Shown in pieces: positions 15,901 to 22,559 of a DNA stretch of 26,497 nt. The DNA lies in NCBI GenBank assembly GCA_041740995.1, contig JBGSKY010000272.1:1-26497 (forward strand), given 5' to 3'. The translations under genes and the position numbers were made by a program. The notes under the pieces are model-generated. The model saw only the letters and a list, made by a program, of their open reading frames with translations. It made no database searches and was not told where the DNA came from. Position 1 is the stretch's first letter, and the number at the start of each line of letters is the position of its first letter. This DNA is from JBGSKY01 sp041740995. Its GTDB lineage: Bacteria > Planctomycetota > Planctomycetia > Pirellulales > Pirellulaceae.

Positions 15901-16199
15901 CCATACTCAAATTCAACATAGATGACCGAGATCCCGACACCGGAAGAACTGCGAACCGCTTGAACGCCGTTAGCACCGTTCATCGTTGTTTCGATAGGAA
16001 GAGTGATCAACGATTCGACTTCTTCCGGAGCCATCCCCGGCGCTTCAGTCATAATGACCACTCGCGGCCGATTCAGATCCGGAAACACATCTATCGGCAT
16101 TTTCGACGCTTGCCAACTACCAAAGCCGACAAGCGTCAAAGCGATTGCGATGACAAGCATGCGTTGTTGAAGTGCAAAGCGAATTAGGGAGTTGAGCAT
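12954..16199 (-). CDS. Heavy-metal efflux RND pump, CusA/CzcA family
   Basis: Inner-membrane proton/metal antiporter that takes metal ions from the periplasm or cytoplasm to an outer-membrane channel. 1081 residues from ATG 16199 (a TTG at 16211 would add four). Family marks: 'MPIDVFPDLNRPRVVIMTEA', 'APGMAPEEVESLITLPIET', 'GTDVYTDRQIVAERM', and in TM4 'GELVDDAIVDVENIYRR' (about 446-462 from the TTG) with the proton-relay acids. Twelve membrane segments in two groups around two large periplasmic loops, as usual. An unusual hydrophilic stretch (15240-15356, about 39 residues) interrupts a normally continuous block between 'KRGDSSAFVRD' and 'RGGPAVVLTINKQPGADT'. Metal specificity cannot be read from sequence alone; hence no gene symbol. 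Confidence 0.93.
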   Translation of the reverse strand: MLNSLIRFALQQRMLVIAIALTLVGFGSWQASKMPIDVFPDLNRPRVVIMTEAPGMAPEEVESLITLPIETTMNGANGVQAVRSSSGVGISVIYVEFEYGTDVYTDRQIVAERMQMIQDRLPKGITPQLAPISSIMGQVLMLGMWSDDPQVDPMRLRTIADWVVRQRLLTIPGVSQVFTMGGQRKQFQVLVDPDAMLRFGVTLDEVELAVAASNENGTGGYLDRQGPNELLVRSLGRVESIDDLKKVPVTIREGRPVMLSQVAAVVEGAQVKRGDSSAFVRDAGRDINIESEEMKVERMTTVLETQNSQGLTQNSELATWRGGPAVVLTINKQPGADTRKVTNEVLQAIDDLQSSLPPGVRLTTVYSQKAFIDRAIENVALALRDGSFLVVVILFLFLLDIRTTFITLTAIPLSLVITAIVFSALGLSINTMTLGGIAVAMGELVDDAIVDVENIYRRLKENRLAGSPVDPLLVVFRASVEVRRSIVFGTMIVILVFIPLFALGGMEGKLFAPLGIAYIVSILSSLLVSLTVTPVLSYWLLGRRKASGHARDSIVLRGLKWVASRVIRFSLAFPKLNLMITLVMVAIAAIFALRIEKDFLPPFNEGTIQLNVVLPPGTSLSASNSILQTVEKSLMRIEDVQKFARRTGRAELDEHAEGVNNSEIIIELDPHSDRSRAEQLTEIRNAMDEIPGIVTATEQPIAHLISHMLSGVKAQVGIKIYGYDLDLLRQKAEQIKVEMQRVNGVKDSLVEPQVIIPQLRIELNRDELLKYGLTANQVNDTIETAMNGKVVSQVLDDMRTFDLLVRMKDEYRENLDELKRLAIHLPDGGVVPLASLAKIYESGGPNTVNHENVRRRIIVQCNVSNRGVVDVVSDIQDKIKPVVNSLPSGYFVEYGGQFQSQQSASRVIGVLFFLSMLAVFFVLYTLFQSANLSLQVMAALPMAFIGSVAALVLTGQTLTIAAMVGFISLAGIASRNGILLLQHYLHLVEHEGEQFTHSMIVRAGLERLAPVLMTALTSGIALVPLVMSAGDAGKEILYPVATVILGGLISSTMLDFFVHPALFWLYGSRRSIHPQPESLME

Positions 16200-16265
16200 C
16201 GCGAGTTTCAAATTTAGAGATGTTAGTTTAGCGTCGAGAATAGTTTTTTTTCGCAGACTTTGTCT

Positions 16266-16640
16266 TCAAAACTCATCCTCTAAATCTCGACTCTCCAAGC
16301 GTCGCAGCAGGCCACTGAGCATCCGAGCTTTTTCCTCTGCACGCGTGACAAGCGAATTGAACTTGTTTTGACAGGTGAAGCCTGGACTTTGCGCGAGATG
16401 AAGTTGAGAGACGCATTTCATAAGCGAGCCATAAGCAACTCGGAGAAAACACGAATAGTCTGGGTTCGATGGTCGCTCAAGCCCCCCAGCAATGTTTGAC
16501 GAGTTGGATACGGAAGCTCGATGTAACTGCGAGGTAACTTCATATCGTTGATCTGCTGGACAAGTTTTCATAATGCAGTAAATCTCTTCCGCAAAATCAG
16601 CTACCTTCATCAAAACACCAAGTCTTTCGAATCCAAACAT
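16266..16640 (-). CDS. Four-helix-bundle protein (23S rRNA intervening-sequence protein family)
   Basis: 124 residues. The pattern 'RYEVTSQLHRASVSNSSNIA', then 'GGLERPSNPDYSCFLRVAYG', then 'SLMKCVSQLHLA' is that of the S23/IVS four-helix-bundle family. These small pentameric bundles were first found encoded inside 23S rRNA inserts and also occur scattered in genomes; function unknown. GAGAG lies five bases before ATG 16640. The gene sits between the adaptor (15 bases away) and the pump (66 bases away), an unusual place. Either a mobile passenger or a recruited helper. Confidence 0.88.
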   Translation of the reverse strand: MFGFERLGVLMKVADFAEEIYCIMKTCPADQRYEVTSQLHRASVSNSSNIAGGLERPSNPDYSCFLRVAYGSLMKCVSQLHLAQSPGFTCQNKFNSLVTRAEEKARMLSGLLRRLESRDLEDEF

Positions 16641-16655
16641 TTAAGCTCTCAACTC

Positions 16656-18116
16656 TCAGTGATTATGCCCCGCATGTGGATCTACCGCTCCGCCAGCCTT
16701 ATTTCTTAAGGCCATCTGCATCTGGTGGGCTGCTTTAAAAGCAATCACATCACCGGGATAGATTGACCCATCGTTGGCAACGACAACAGACGTCGAATCC
16801 CGATGGCGTACGTGTACTGGGACACGTTTAAAACTTTTGCCGTTTTGCTGAAAGACAAGCCAGTCGGCCCCTTCCTTTGCAACCGCATCGATTGGTAAAA
16901 CGATTTGATTTTCCCATTGCTCGACCGGGACTCGTAATTCCAATCGTTGTCCAAGCCTATACTTCCAAGCCAAAAATCGTTGACCATCCGCGTTGGTTTC
17001 GTCACGAACAATTTCGTTTGGCAATTCAACAAAAAAAGAAAGTGTTCTCGTATCAGGATCGATTGAATTGGAAACGAAAACTAGCTTCAAGTCGTTCATT
17101 GACACTTGGTTACTCGCTCCAGAGAATTTTGCGTCTACTCCCCAACCGTTTTTGGCTGCTTCGCTGATTGCAAAAATGTCATTCTCGAACGCTTTGCCTT
17201 CGATGAACAATTGCGAGTAATCGGAAAGCGAGCAGAGCTTGTCGCCGGCGTTGATCGCTTCCCCTTTGTGCACACGGAGTTCGTCGATAACCAGCGGTCG
17301 AAGTTCGTCGGCGCGAACTAGTTTTTGTAACTTCGGGAAGGCGACAGGTCGGATCGGAATTTGGCTTAATCGCAGCTCTTCGCTCTCACTGTGTTCGTCA
17401 ACGTCCGGAGCAACGATCTGTAGGTCACGAAGCAGTTTTCCACCGTTTCCGATTTCGTCGACTTGCCGATCGGAGAGCCCATGCATTCGCAACGCCTCAC
17501 GTTGCGATCTCGCAAACGCATCGAGTTTTTCTTTTGCATAGCGCCGCTCAAGTAGCAGTTTTCCCGAGATTGCACCCGACTGTGTAGCTTCTTCCAGTCG
17601 CGTGATTTCGCGTTTTTCAACCTCTAACTCGCTGATAGTTTTCAAATACGCGGTTTGCGTTTCGACGAGATCTTCGTACGTCAAGCGAACTTCCATCAGC
17701 AGATCACCCGCCAGTACCGCTTCGCCAGTCACAGCATGAACATGAGTAACGACGCCGTTGAGCGGCGAGGAGACCACGATTGACGACCGACCTGGTTTGG
17801 CGACAACAACGGCGGGAACAGTTAACGATCGACGATAGCTCGACAGTTCAACCGGTCGCAAGTTCTCAGCCGTCAGGCCTAAGTTCAATCGAGCCTGCGG
17901 CGACAATTCCAACGCGTCAGACTGGCTAGTGGCCTCGGCCGAATCTTCATGCGAATGTGCTTCAAGTGATTTACGATCACTGAAAAATGACTTATCAATC
18001 GCGCTTGACATTGGTGGCCACCAGAACTTCCAGGTAGCCGCGGCAGTTGCAACAATTGCAACCGCGACAAAAATTGTGATCGTGGATAGTGACAGAAATC
18101 TAGCTGAAGTTCGCAT
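16656..18116 (-). CDS. Periplasmic adaptor (membrane fusion protein) of the RND efflux system, CusB/CzcB type
   Basis: 486 residues. Adaptors link the RND pump to an outer-membrane channel. An N-terminal membrane anchor (about residues 11-32, 'ITIFVAVAIVATAAATWKFW') is followed by a short 'HSHED' metal-binding-like patch. Then come half of the lipoyl/barrel-sandwich fold ('VVSSPLNGVVTHVHAVTGEA'), an alpha-helical hairpin ('LETQ...SELEVEKREITRLEE' region), the second half ('LVIDELRVHKGEAINAGDKL'), a beta-barrel and a membrane-proximal domain. The C-terminus 'GGAVDPHAGHNH' again is His-rich. ATG at 18116. It is read before the four-helix-bundle gene and the pump. Confidence 0.9.
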   Translation of the reverse strand: MRTSARFLSLSTITIFVAVAIVATAAATWKFWWPPMSSAIDKSFFSDRKSLEAHSHEDSAEATSQSDALELSPQARLNLGLTAENLRPVELSSYRRSLTVPAVVVAKPGRSSIVVSSPLNGVVTHVHAVTGEAVLAGDLLMEVRLTYEDLVETQTAYLKTISELEVEKREITRLEEATQSGAISGKLLLERRYAKEKLDAFARSQREALRMHGLSDRQVDEIGNGGKLLRDLQIVAPDVDEHSESEELRLSQIPIRPVAFPKLQKLVRADELRPLVIDELRVHKGEAINAGDKLCSLSDYSQLFIEGKAFENDIFAISEAAKNGWGVDAKFSGASNQVSMNDLKLVFVSNSIDPDTRTLSFFVELPNEIVRDETNADGQRFLAWKYRLGQRLELRVPVEQWENQIVLPIDAVAKEGADWLVFQQNGKSFKRVPVHVRHRDSTSVVVANDGSIYPGDVIAFKAAHQMQMALRNKAGGAVDPHAGHNH

Positions 18117-18313
18117 AGTTTGGGCTCGAAATTTAATAGCCGAGGAGACTGTGTTTCCGAAACCGCTAAAGAGCGATCGGATCGATGGGTAATTGTGCTC
18201 GCACTGTCAAATTCCTAACGGAATCGTGCAAGCGCGATGTGTTTGAATCACTATTGGATTCGCTTACAGATATGACCTAACGCAAACGGCTCAATGCCGC
18301 GCGTCATGCCAAT
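18117..18313. other. Short gap in the efflux cluster
   Basis: 197 bases between the His-rich membrane protein stop and the adaptor start on the same strand. I see no gene, clear promoter or strong hairpin in it. Confidence 0.4.
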
Positions 18314-18766
18314 TCAGATCTGCCAAGATTGCAGACACGCGCAGCGACGCGCGGTAGAAAGAATTTTGTGGACGCTGTGATCATCAAGCTTGGATAGCGC
18401 TGACCGACCGCAAGTCTTCCATGGATCGATGAGGACCAAGATGAGTTCAGAAAGGTCAGACGTGAGATCGAACGCGACTGCCGAAGCTCTGACATAGCTG
18501 CACTGTGACTCATCACAAACATGCCAATGCCCGATCGGTTCGCTTAACCCAAAATCAGCTTCGGCTGATTCTGACTCAGCAATTGGACTGTCTGGGACGT
18601 TGGAAGCCGCATGATAATGATGGTGATCATGAAGATATTCTTCTTCACAATGAGTGTGCACGCCAATCGGGGCATCGGCTGAATGCCAATGATGCAAGCA
18701 GCAACCGAACATTGCGTGAATCACGAATGCGAAAAATGTTGATCGTCGGATCAGAATGTGAAACAC
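18314..18766 (-). CDS. Histidine-rich small secreted or membrane-anchored protein upstream of the efflux genes
   Basis: About 150 residues from a GTG at 18766 (VFHILIRRST). The frame is open to a TTG at 18844; an ATG at 18715 (MFGCCLHHWHS) would lack the hydrophobic start, so the true start is uncertain. A basic and then hydrophobic N-terminus ('ILIRRSTFFAFVIHAMFGCC') is followed by 'HHWHS' and 'HTHCEEEYLHDHHHYH', a dense His/Glu/Cys metal-binding patch, then 'HWHVCDESQCSY' with two Cys and two His. I do not recognise a named family. It comes first in the cluster and probably acts as periplasmic metal sensor or chaperone (inference). A 307-codon frame on the other strand overlaps it and is judged spurious. 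Confidence 0.7.
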   Translation of the reverse strand: MFHILIRRSTFFAFVIHAMFGCCLHHWHSADAPIGVHTHCEEEYLHDHHHYHAASNVPDSPIAESESAEADFGLSEPIGHWHVCDESQCSYVRASAVAFDLTSDLSELILVLIDPWKTCGRSALSKLDDHSVHKILSTARRCACLQSWQI

Positions 18767-19058
18767 GAGCGGCGGTATTAAAAGGCGGTGCGGAAATCCA
18801 GTTCGAGTTTGGGCAATCGCGTCGGCGAGGTCAATACCATTCAAACTACTTTTCGCTTTCGCTTCGCACCAAGCATAACAAGATCGGCCTCTTGAGGACC
18901 GTCCGCCATAGAACTAGACCAAGAATCAGACTCGCATACGTCGCATCCATACGGCTCTGGCGAACGCCCCTGATCGGAAGAAAAAATCGTCCTCTGAAAT
19001 TCATTGATGTTGATCGGCGAACAATCCTAATCCATTATGAGCACCAAACGGCGGGTCG

Positions 19059-19474
19059 TTATGTTAAGCAAAACGCGTTCACTCGTCTGCGATTCTGTCG
19101 TTGCTGCCATGCTAAGCCTAAGATGCTAGCCAATCCTAAGAGGGCGATCGAACTGGGTTCGGGAACCGCTGACACGCAGGATATTGAAACGTTGTCGACA
19201 ATGAATGTGGAAGTACTACCGATTTCTGCCCCAGTGGATTCGGTCAATTGCAAAGTCACTCCGCCGCTAACATCTGTACCGGCCGTACTTGTGAGTGGAA
19301 GAGAGCATAGCTGCTGGTTAAGAATAACGGAGCTCCGCCAAGAATCACTGATTTGGACGTTCCACCGTCGGTTATTTCAGAAAATAGCTCCGCAAATTGA
19401 ACGCCTCCTAAAGCTCCAGACCCCTTAGCCCTGAACGAAATCGTAATTTCTTGCAGCGGCTGAACCAAGGTCAC
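19059..19474 (-). pseudogene. Remnant of a PEP-CTERM secreted protein, frameshifted and 5'-truncated
   Basis: Two overlapping frames make one protein. The first (from 19474) has beta-sandwich-like 'LQEITISFRAKGSGALGGVQ', 'FAELFSEITDGGTSKSVILG' and ends out of frame; the second continues 'PLTSTAGTDVSGGVTLQLTE', 'STGAEIGSTSTFIVDNVSIS' and the sorting tail 'VPEPSSIALLGLASILGLAW' plus a basic end (RQNRRR). The shift lies near 19290-19315 and needs one base removed or two added. The PEP-CTERM tail (about 19083-19166) is cut by exosortase in known systems. There is no start or signal peptide: an in-frame TGA lies just upstream, and a hairpin repeat begins exactly at the 5' edge. It is probably dead, unless the shift is a sequencing error. 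Confidence 0.75.
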
Positions 19475-19511
19475 GAAGCTGATTCACCGACAGAATAAAT
19501 CCGTCGGGGCC
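19471..19511 (-). repeat. Hairpin repeat, copy C
   Basis: Read on the minus strand, 38 of 41 bases match copy A at 1203-1243. One change turns a G-C stem pair into G-U, so the hairpin still forms. Its end touches the first codon of the PEP-CTERM remnant, suggesting the repeat marks the truncation point. Confidence 0.75.
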
Positions 19512-19566
19512 TATTTGAAGCAATGTTAATCTCGAGAAGGTGCATTGAGACGCTGTAACGCGCTGA

Positions 19567-20103
19567 CTACTCGACCAATCGACGTCGGAAATCGATTTGG
19601 TCGTCGGTCAGTTCGCCATTGCGGAGGGCGGCTAATAGATTTTTTTCGGCTTCCGCAGTCGCCTCGGCTGTTCGCCAAATTCGCACTTTTATACCGCTCT
19701 TTTCTCCGGGTAAAATTTTGGCCAGCCGGACAACTTCATACAAGGCAATATTTTTACGTGCACCTTCAGTTGGTTTGTCAGTCTCCACCAGACCACCAGT
19801 GTTCGAGCTATCGCCGGTCAAAAGAAGATAGTCGTCTTCGTCAATCAAGACATCGACCAAGTTCATGCCAACGTATGCGTTTTCCGGTTGGTCTAATGCT
19901 GATGAGGTCGCTTCCGGATCAAAAACCTTCTTGACTGAATCAACGCCGTCTTCGACCGCGTCAACTAGCTGTTCAGTTTTATTCTCGACTTGCTCAGACA
20001 GCGGTGTGCTGGGATCTTTCCAGCCGATATTGATGTTTACGAACTGACTTGCGATCAGGACTGCAAGCCCGCCGACGACCACCACAGGCACTGTTTTTCG
20101 CAT
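19567..20103 (-). CDS. Membrane-anchored protein of the ExbB/ExbD-like cluster, function unknown
   Basis: 178 residues from ATG 20103 (MRKTVPVVVVGG), with GGAA about six bases upstream; a TTG four codons earlier lacks support. One N-terminal membrane segment, 'VPVVVVGGLAVLIASQFV', is followed by an acidic stretch likely to form a helix ('LSEQVENKTEQLVDAVEDGV') and then a small domain with 'NAYVGMNLVDVLIDEDDYLL' and 'VVRLAKILPGEKSGIKVRIW'. The C-terminus is charged. I recognise no family. It lies 42 bases after the ExbD-like gene, same strand, and so is probably co-transcribed; it may be the partner moved by the proton channel. Confidence 0.7.
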   Translation of the reverse strand: MRKTVPVVVVGGLAVLIASQFVNINIGWKDPSTPLSEQVENKTEQLVDAVEDGVDSVKKVFDPEATSSALDQPENAYVGMNLVDVLIDEDDYLLLTGDSSNTGGLVETDKPTEGARKNIALYEVVRLAKILPGEKSGIKVRIWRTAEATAEAEKNLLAALRNGELTDDQIDFRRRLVE

Positions 20104-20145
20104 GAGAATTTCCAATTTGTTTGTGGTCAGTTTTCGCGATCAATA

Positions 20146-20913
20146 TCACTTTGACGGATCGCTTGTTGGACCAATAACCGTGAATTCGAATCTTGTTTGC
20201 ATCGCGTCGTTACGTAGCCGCTCGATTGCATTTGTCATGCCGTCAATCATAACCTGATATACACCAGCCGTAGCCCGTAGGTCATAAGATAAGATCATCA
20301 CCACGAGTCCCTTGGGTTGAGACAATTTTTTGTAAGCGGAAAAGAGCCTTTCCGCAAATTCTTCGACGCGAGCGTCTTGACCATCGCGTTCCAATCGAAA
20401 GCCTTGCGTAACGCCGTTGGCGGTCAATTCGATTTCGCCCGATGATTTGCCGTGAATCGTCCAGACCTCAGCCCGCTTGAGCAGTTCTTCATGACTGATC
20501 AAAAATCTCGCAACAGTTTCGCCGTCGGCAGCCGATAGACTTTTGGCCTGCAAAGCGACCCGAGTCAGCAGTGCTGAATCCGCTGGCAGAGTTTCGTCGA
20601 TATCAAAGAGTGTCTTGACCGTCGCCATCGAACGCGTCAGCAGTTCAGCCTGCGCGTCCTGCGCTGCTTGCAACAATTCGTTTTGTGATTGAGCCTCTTC
20701 GAGATCGCTAAGAAGCTTTTCTTGTTGCAATGCGTGCTCGGCGGTAACGCTCGACAGGACTTGTTGCTGCTTGATTTGCGTCGCTTCGGCTTGTTCACGC
20801 AATTCTAAAAATTGTGCAAACACAACAATTAACAACAAGTCCATCAACGCCGTCAGTTGAAAGCGAATCGCTTTGGGATTGGTCAATGCACGACTTCTTA
20901 GGCCAGCGATCAT
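20146..20913 (-). CDS. ExbD/MotB-like proton-channel subunit with long coiled coil
   Basis: 255 residues. The N-terminus is cytoplasmic, then one membrane helix 'LTALMDLLLIVVFAQFLELR' with an Asp near its start, in the place of the proton-carrying Asp of ExbD/TolR/MotB. A predicted coiled coil rich in Gln, Glu and Leu follows (about residues 40-105, 'LLSDLEEAQSQNELLQAAQD'). The rest is a periplasmic alpha/beta domain ending 'LVVMILSYDLRATAGVYQ' and 'MQTRFEFTVIGPTSDPSK'. ExbD is about 140 residues, so this is much longer; no OmpA-type peptidoglycan-binding motif is seen. Its ATG overlaps the stop of the ExbB-like gene by four bases (ATGA), a sign of coupled translation. Confidence 0.75.
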   Translation of the reverse strand: MIAGLRSRALTNPKAIRFQLTALMDLLLIVVFAQFLELREQAEATQIKQQQVLSSVTAEHALQQEKLLSDLEEAQSQNELLQAAQDAQAELLTRSMATVKTLFDIDETLPADSALLTRVALQAKSLSAADGETVARFLISHEELLKRAEVWTIHGKSSGEIELTANGVTQGFRLERDGQDARVEEFAERLFSAYKKLSQPKGLVVMILSYDLRATAGVYQVMIDGMTNAIERLRNDAMQTRFEFTVIGPTSDPSK

Positions 20914-21560
20914 CGCGCCGCCTCCTGATGTTCAAGTCCGCTGCGGCCGCCACTCACAGCCAACTCGCGTTTTGCTTTGGCAACGGTTTGTCGAACATGC
21001 AATCGGTTTTCTTCCAATCGCAAAAATCCTGGCTCCAAAAGACTGTTGACTAGCATCAGAACGATAGCTGCAACAAGGCCCGCAAAAGTGCTCCAGATTG
21101 CATCGCCAAACCGACTGACAATTGCCGTCACAGTTCCGCCACCTTCACTGGACAATGCCGCTCCGATTGCACAGATCGTTCCTAATACCCCCGCCAATGG
21201 ATACGCTTCGATCATAGTTCTTGCGACGTTCCAAGCGGTTTCAAAACGGAGCGATTGCAAGTAATCGCGTCGTTCGTCTAAAATCTTAATGCGGTCTCGC
21301 AGCGTCGTTCGATCGGCAGCTGATTCGCCTTCGAGAACATCGTCGATATCGGCCAAAAAGCCTTCAATTTGATCGGACAAATGCGAATTCCAATCGAGCT
21401 CGCTGCGGTTTGGCAAGCCATCAGTAAATCGACGCAACGTCTGCGCAATGCCGCGTCGAACGCCGCCAGCCCATAGTTTGAGGCAGCCGAAAGCGATTAA
21501 GTGCAGGATAGCAAAAAAAGCGATAATCGTCGTCGAAAGACCTGAAATCTGCTCAAGCAT
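20910..21560 (-). CDS. MotA/TolQ/ExbB-family proton channel protein
   Basis: 216 residues from ATG 21560 (MLEQISGLSTT); a TTG at 21569 would add three. These proteins form the ring that, with an ExbD/TolR/MotB partner, turns proton flow into work on the envelope. Three membrane segments: 'STTIIAFFAILHLIAFGCLK', 'MIEAYPLAGVLGTICAIGAA' and 'WSTFAGLVAAIVLMLVNSLL'. The 'PLAGVLGTICAI...GDAIWSTFAGL' pair with its Gly/Thr pattern is the family core. The cytoplasmic loop is about 100 residues. It heads the three-gene cluster and is divergent from the HAD gene, with about 110 bases between starts. Confidence 0.85.
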   Translation of the reverse strand: MLEQISGLSTTIIAFFAILHLIAFGCLKLWAGGVRRGIAQTLRRFTDGLPNRSELDWNSHLSDQIEGFLADIDDVLEGESAADRTTLRDRIKILDERRDYLQSLRFETAWNVARTMIEAYPLAGVLGTICAIGAALSSEGGGTVTAIVSRFGDAIWSTFAGLVAAIVLMLVNSLLEPGFLRLEENRLHVRQTVAKAKRELAVSGGRSGLEHQEAAR

Positions 21561-21672
21561 AAGTTGCAATTATTTGTTCAAAGGTCATTCGCGGGAATGT
21601 GGCTACAATTGCTAACGAATTGTTTTTATCACTATCTTAATCCGATTTCAGTAGCTTGTCGTGTTGGTGTAA

Positions 21673-22509
21673 ATGTCGATCGAATTAGTTGTTTTTGATG
21701 CCGCTGGAACCATTATCGAAGTGAAAAACGGGGTACCGCAGGTTTATCAAAGCGTCGCTGCTAGACACAATGTCGAACTCGACTTGTTCGCGTTGCAAAC
21801 CGCATTCAAACGTTTTTTTGCTTCCACTTTTGAACAGTTATCTAGCTCGCTAGTTTCGGCGATCAACGGACTATCCGGTTCACCAGCAAATATCTTGCAA
21901 CGATTCAACCATGCGTTGCAACACCAATCTGATGATCTGATGACGCAGTCGCTTATCGACTCACTTCGTGAGGTTCGACTTGGTACGAGCGAGTTGGACC
22001 AAAAGCGGCTTTGGAAACAGCTCGTTAGTCAGTGCATCACCGCTTCTGCGGTGGCACCTGTCAGAGAAATTCAGATAACCGCGATCTTTGACTCGCTTTG
22101 GGAACATTTTGCCCAGCCTCAAGCATGGACTGTCGCCGCCGGATTCGTTGAGACGGCCGAATATCTCAAAGCCAGAGAAATCCCTTGGGTGATTGGCTCG
22201 AATTTCGATTTGCGTTTACAGCGGGTGTTGGACGGCCACCACTGTTTTGCAACCTGTCAAAGAGTATTCCATTCGGCACAAGTTGGATTTGAAAAGCCTG
22301 ATCAGCGATTCTACGCGGCTGTCTCAGAAGAGTTCAACGTCGATGCAGGATCGATCTTGATGATCGGCGATTGTCTAATCCGCGATGCGATCGCTCCGAG
22401 ATTGCACGGCTGGAATTCGCGACTGTTAGACAAGCGAGCAACAGTCGAGCAGCACGAACATTGCCTGCAATCGCTAGCTCAACTGCCATTGCTAATTCGC
22501 AGTCACTAA
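21673..22509 (+). CDS. HAD-superfamily hydrolase (REG-2/HDHD3-like)
   Basis: 278 residues. Motif I is 'VVFDAAGTIIEV', with the nucleophile Asp but Ala where many phosphatases have a second Asp. Motif II is the Ser in 'WVIGSNFD', motif III the Lys in 'VGFEKPDQRFY', and motif IV the 'MIGDCLIRDAIAPRLHGW' loop with Asp residues that bind Mg. The helical cap (about 20-120) is of subfamily IA type. This layout fits REG-2/HDHD3-like proteins, whose substrates are mostly unknown. The missing second Asp argues against an ordinary phosphomonoesterase. Start ATG 21673; no clear ribosome site. It is alone on its strand; 50 bases separate its stop from that of hflC. Confidence 0.85.
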   Translation: MSIELVVFDAAGTIIEVKNGVPQVYQSVAARHNVELDLFALQTAFKRFFASTFEQLSSSLVSAINGLSGSPANILQRFNHALQHQSDDLMTQSLIDSLREVRLGTSELDQKRLWKQLVSQCITASAVAPVREIQITAIFDSLWEHFAQPQAWTVAAGFVETAEYLKAREIPWVIGSNFDLRLQRVLDGHHCFATCQRVFHSAQVGFEKPDQRFYAAVSEEFNVDAGSILMIGDCLIRDAIAPRLHGWNSRLLDKRATVEQHEHCLQSLAQLPLLIRSH

Positions 22510-22559
22510 ACGCGTCTCTCTGCGAAGTGAACCCACTGCTTTGATTGCCGCGAAAACAA

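Noticed and set aside
18505..19428. A 307-codon open frame on the plus strand
   Set aside because: It runs antisense to the His-rich protein and the PEP-CTERM remnant, which both show clear protein features. Its translation is basic, low in hydrophobic blocks and resembles no family.
19567..21560. Zorya-type anti-phage system (ZorAB are MotAB-like)
   Set aside because: No ZorC, ZorD or ZorE-type helicase or nuclease gene is adjacent, the ExbB-like protein lacks the long ZorA tail, and the ExbD-like protein lacks an OmpA domain.
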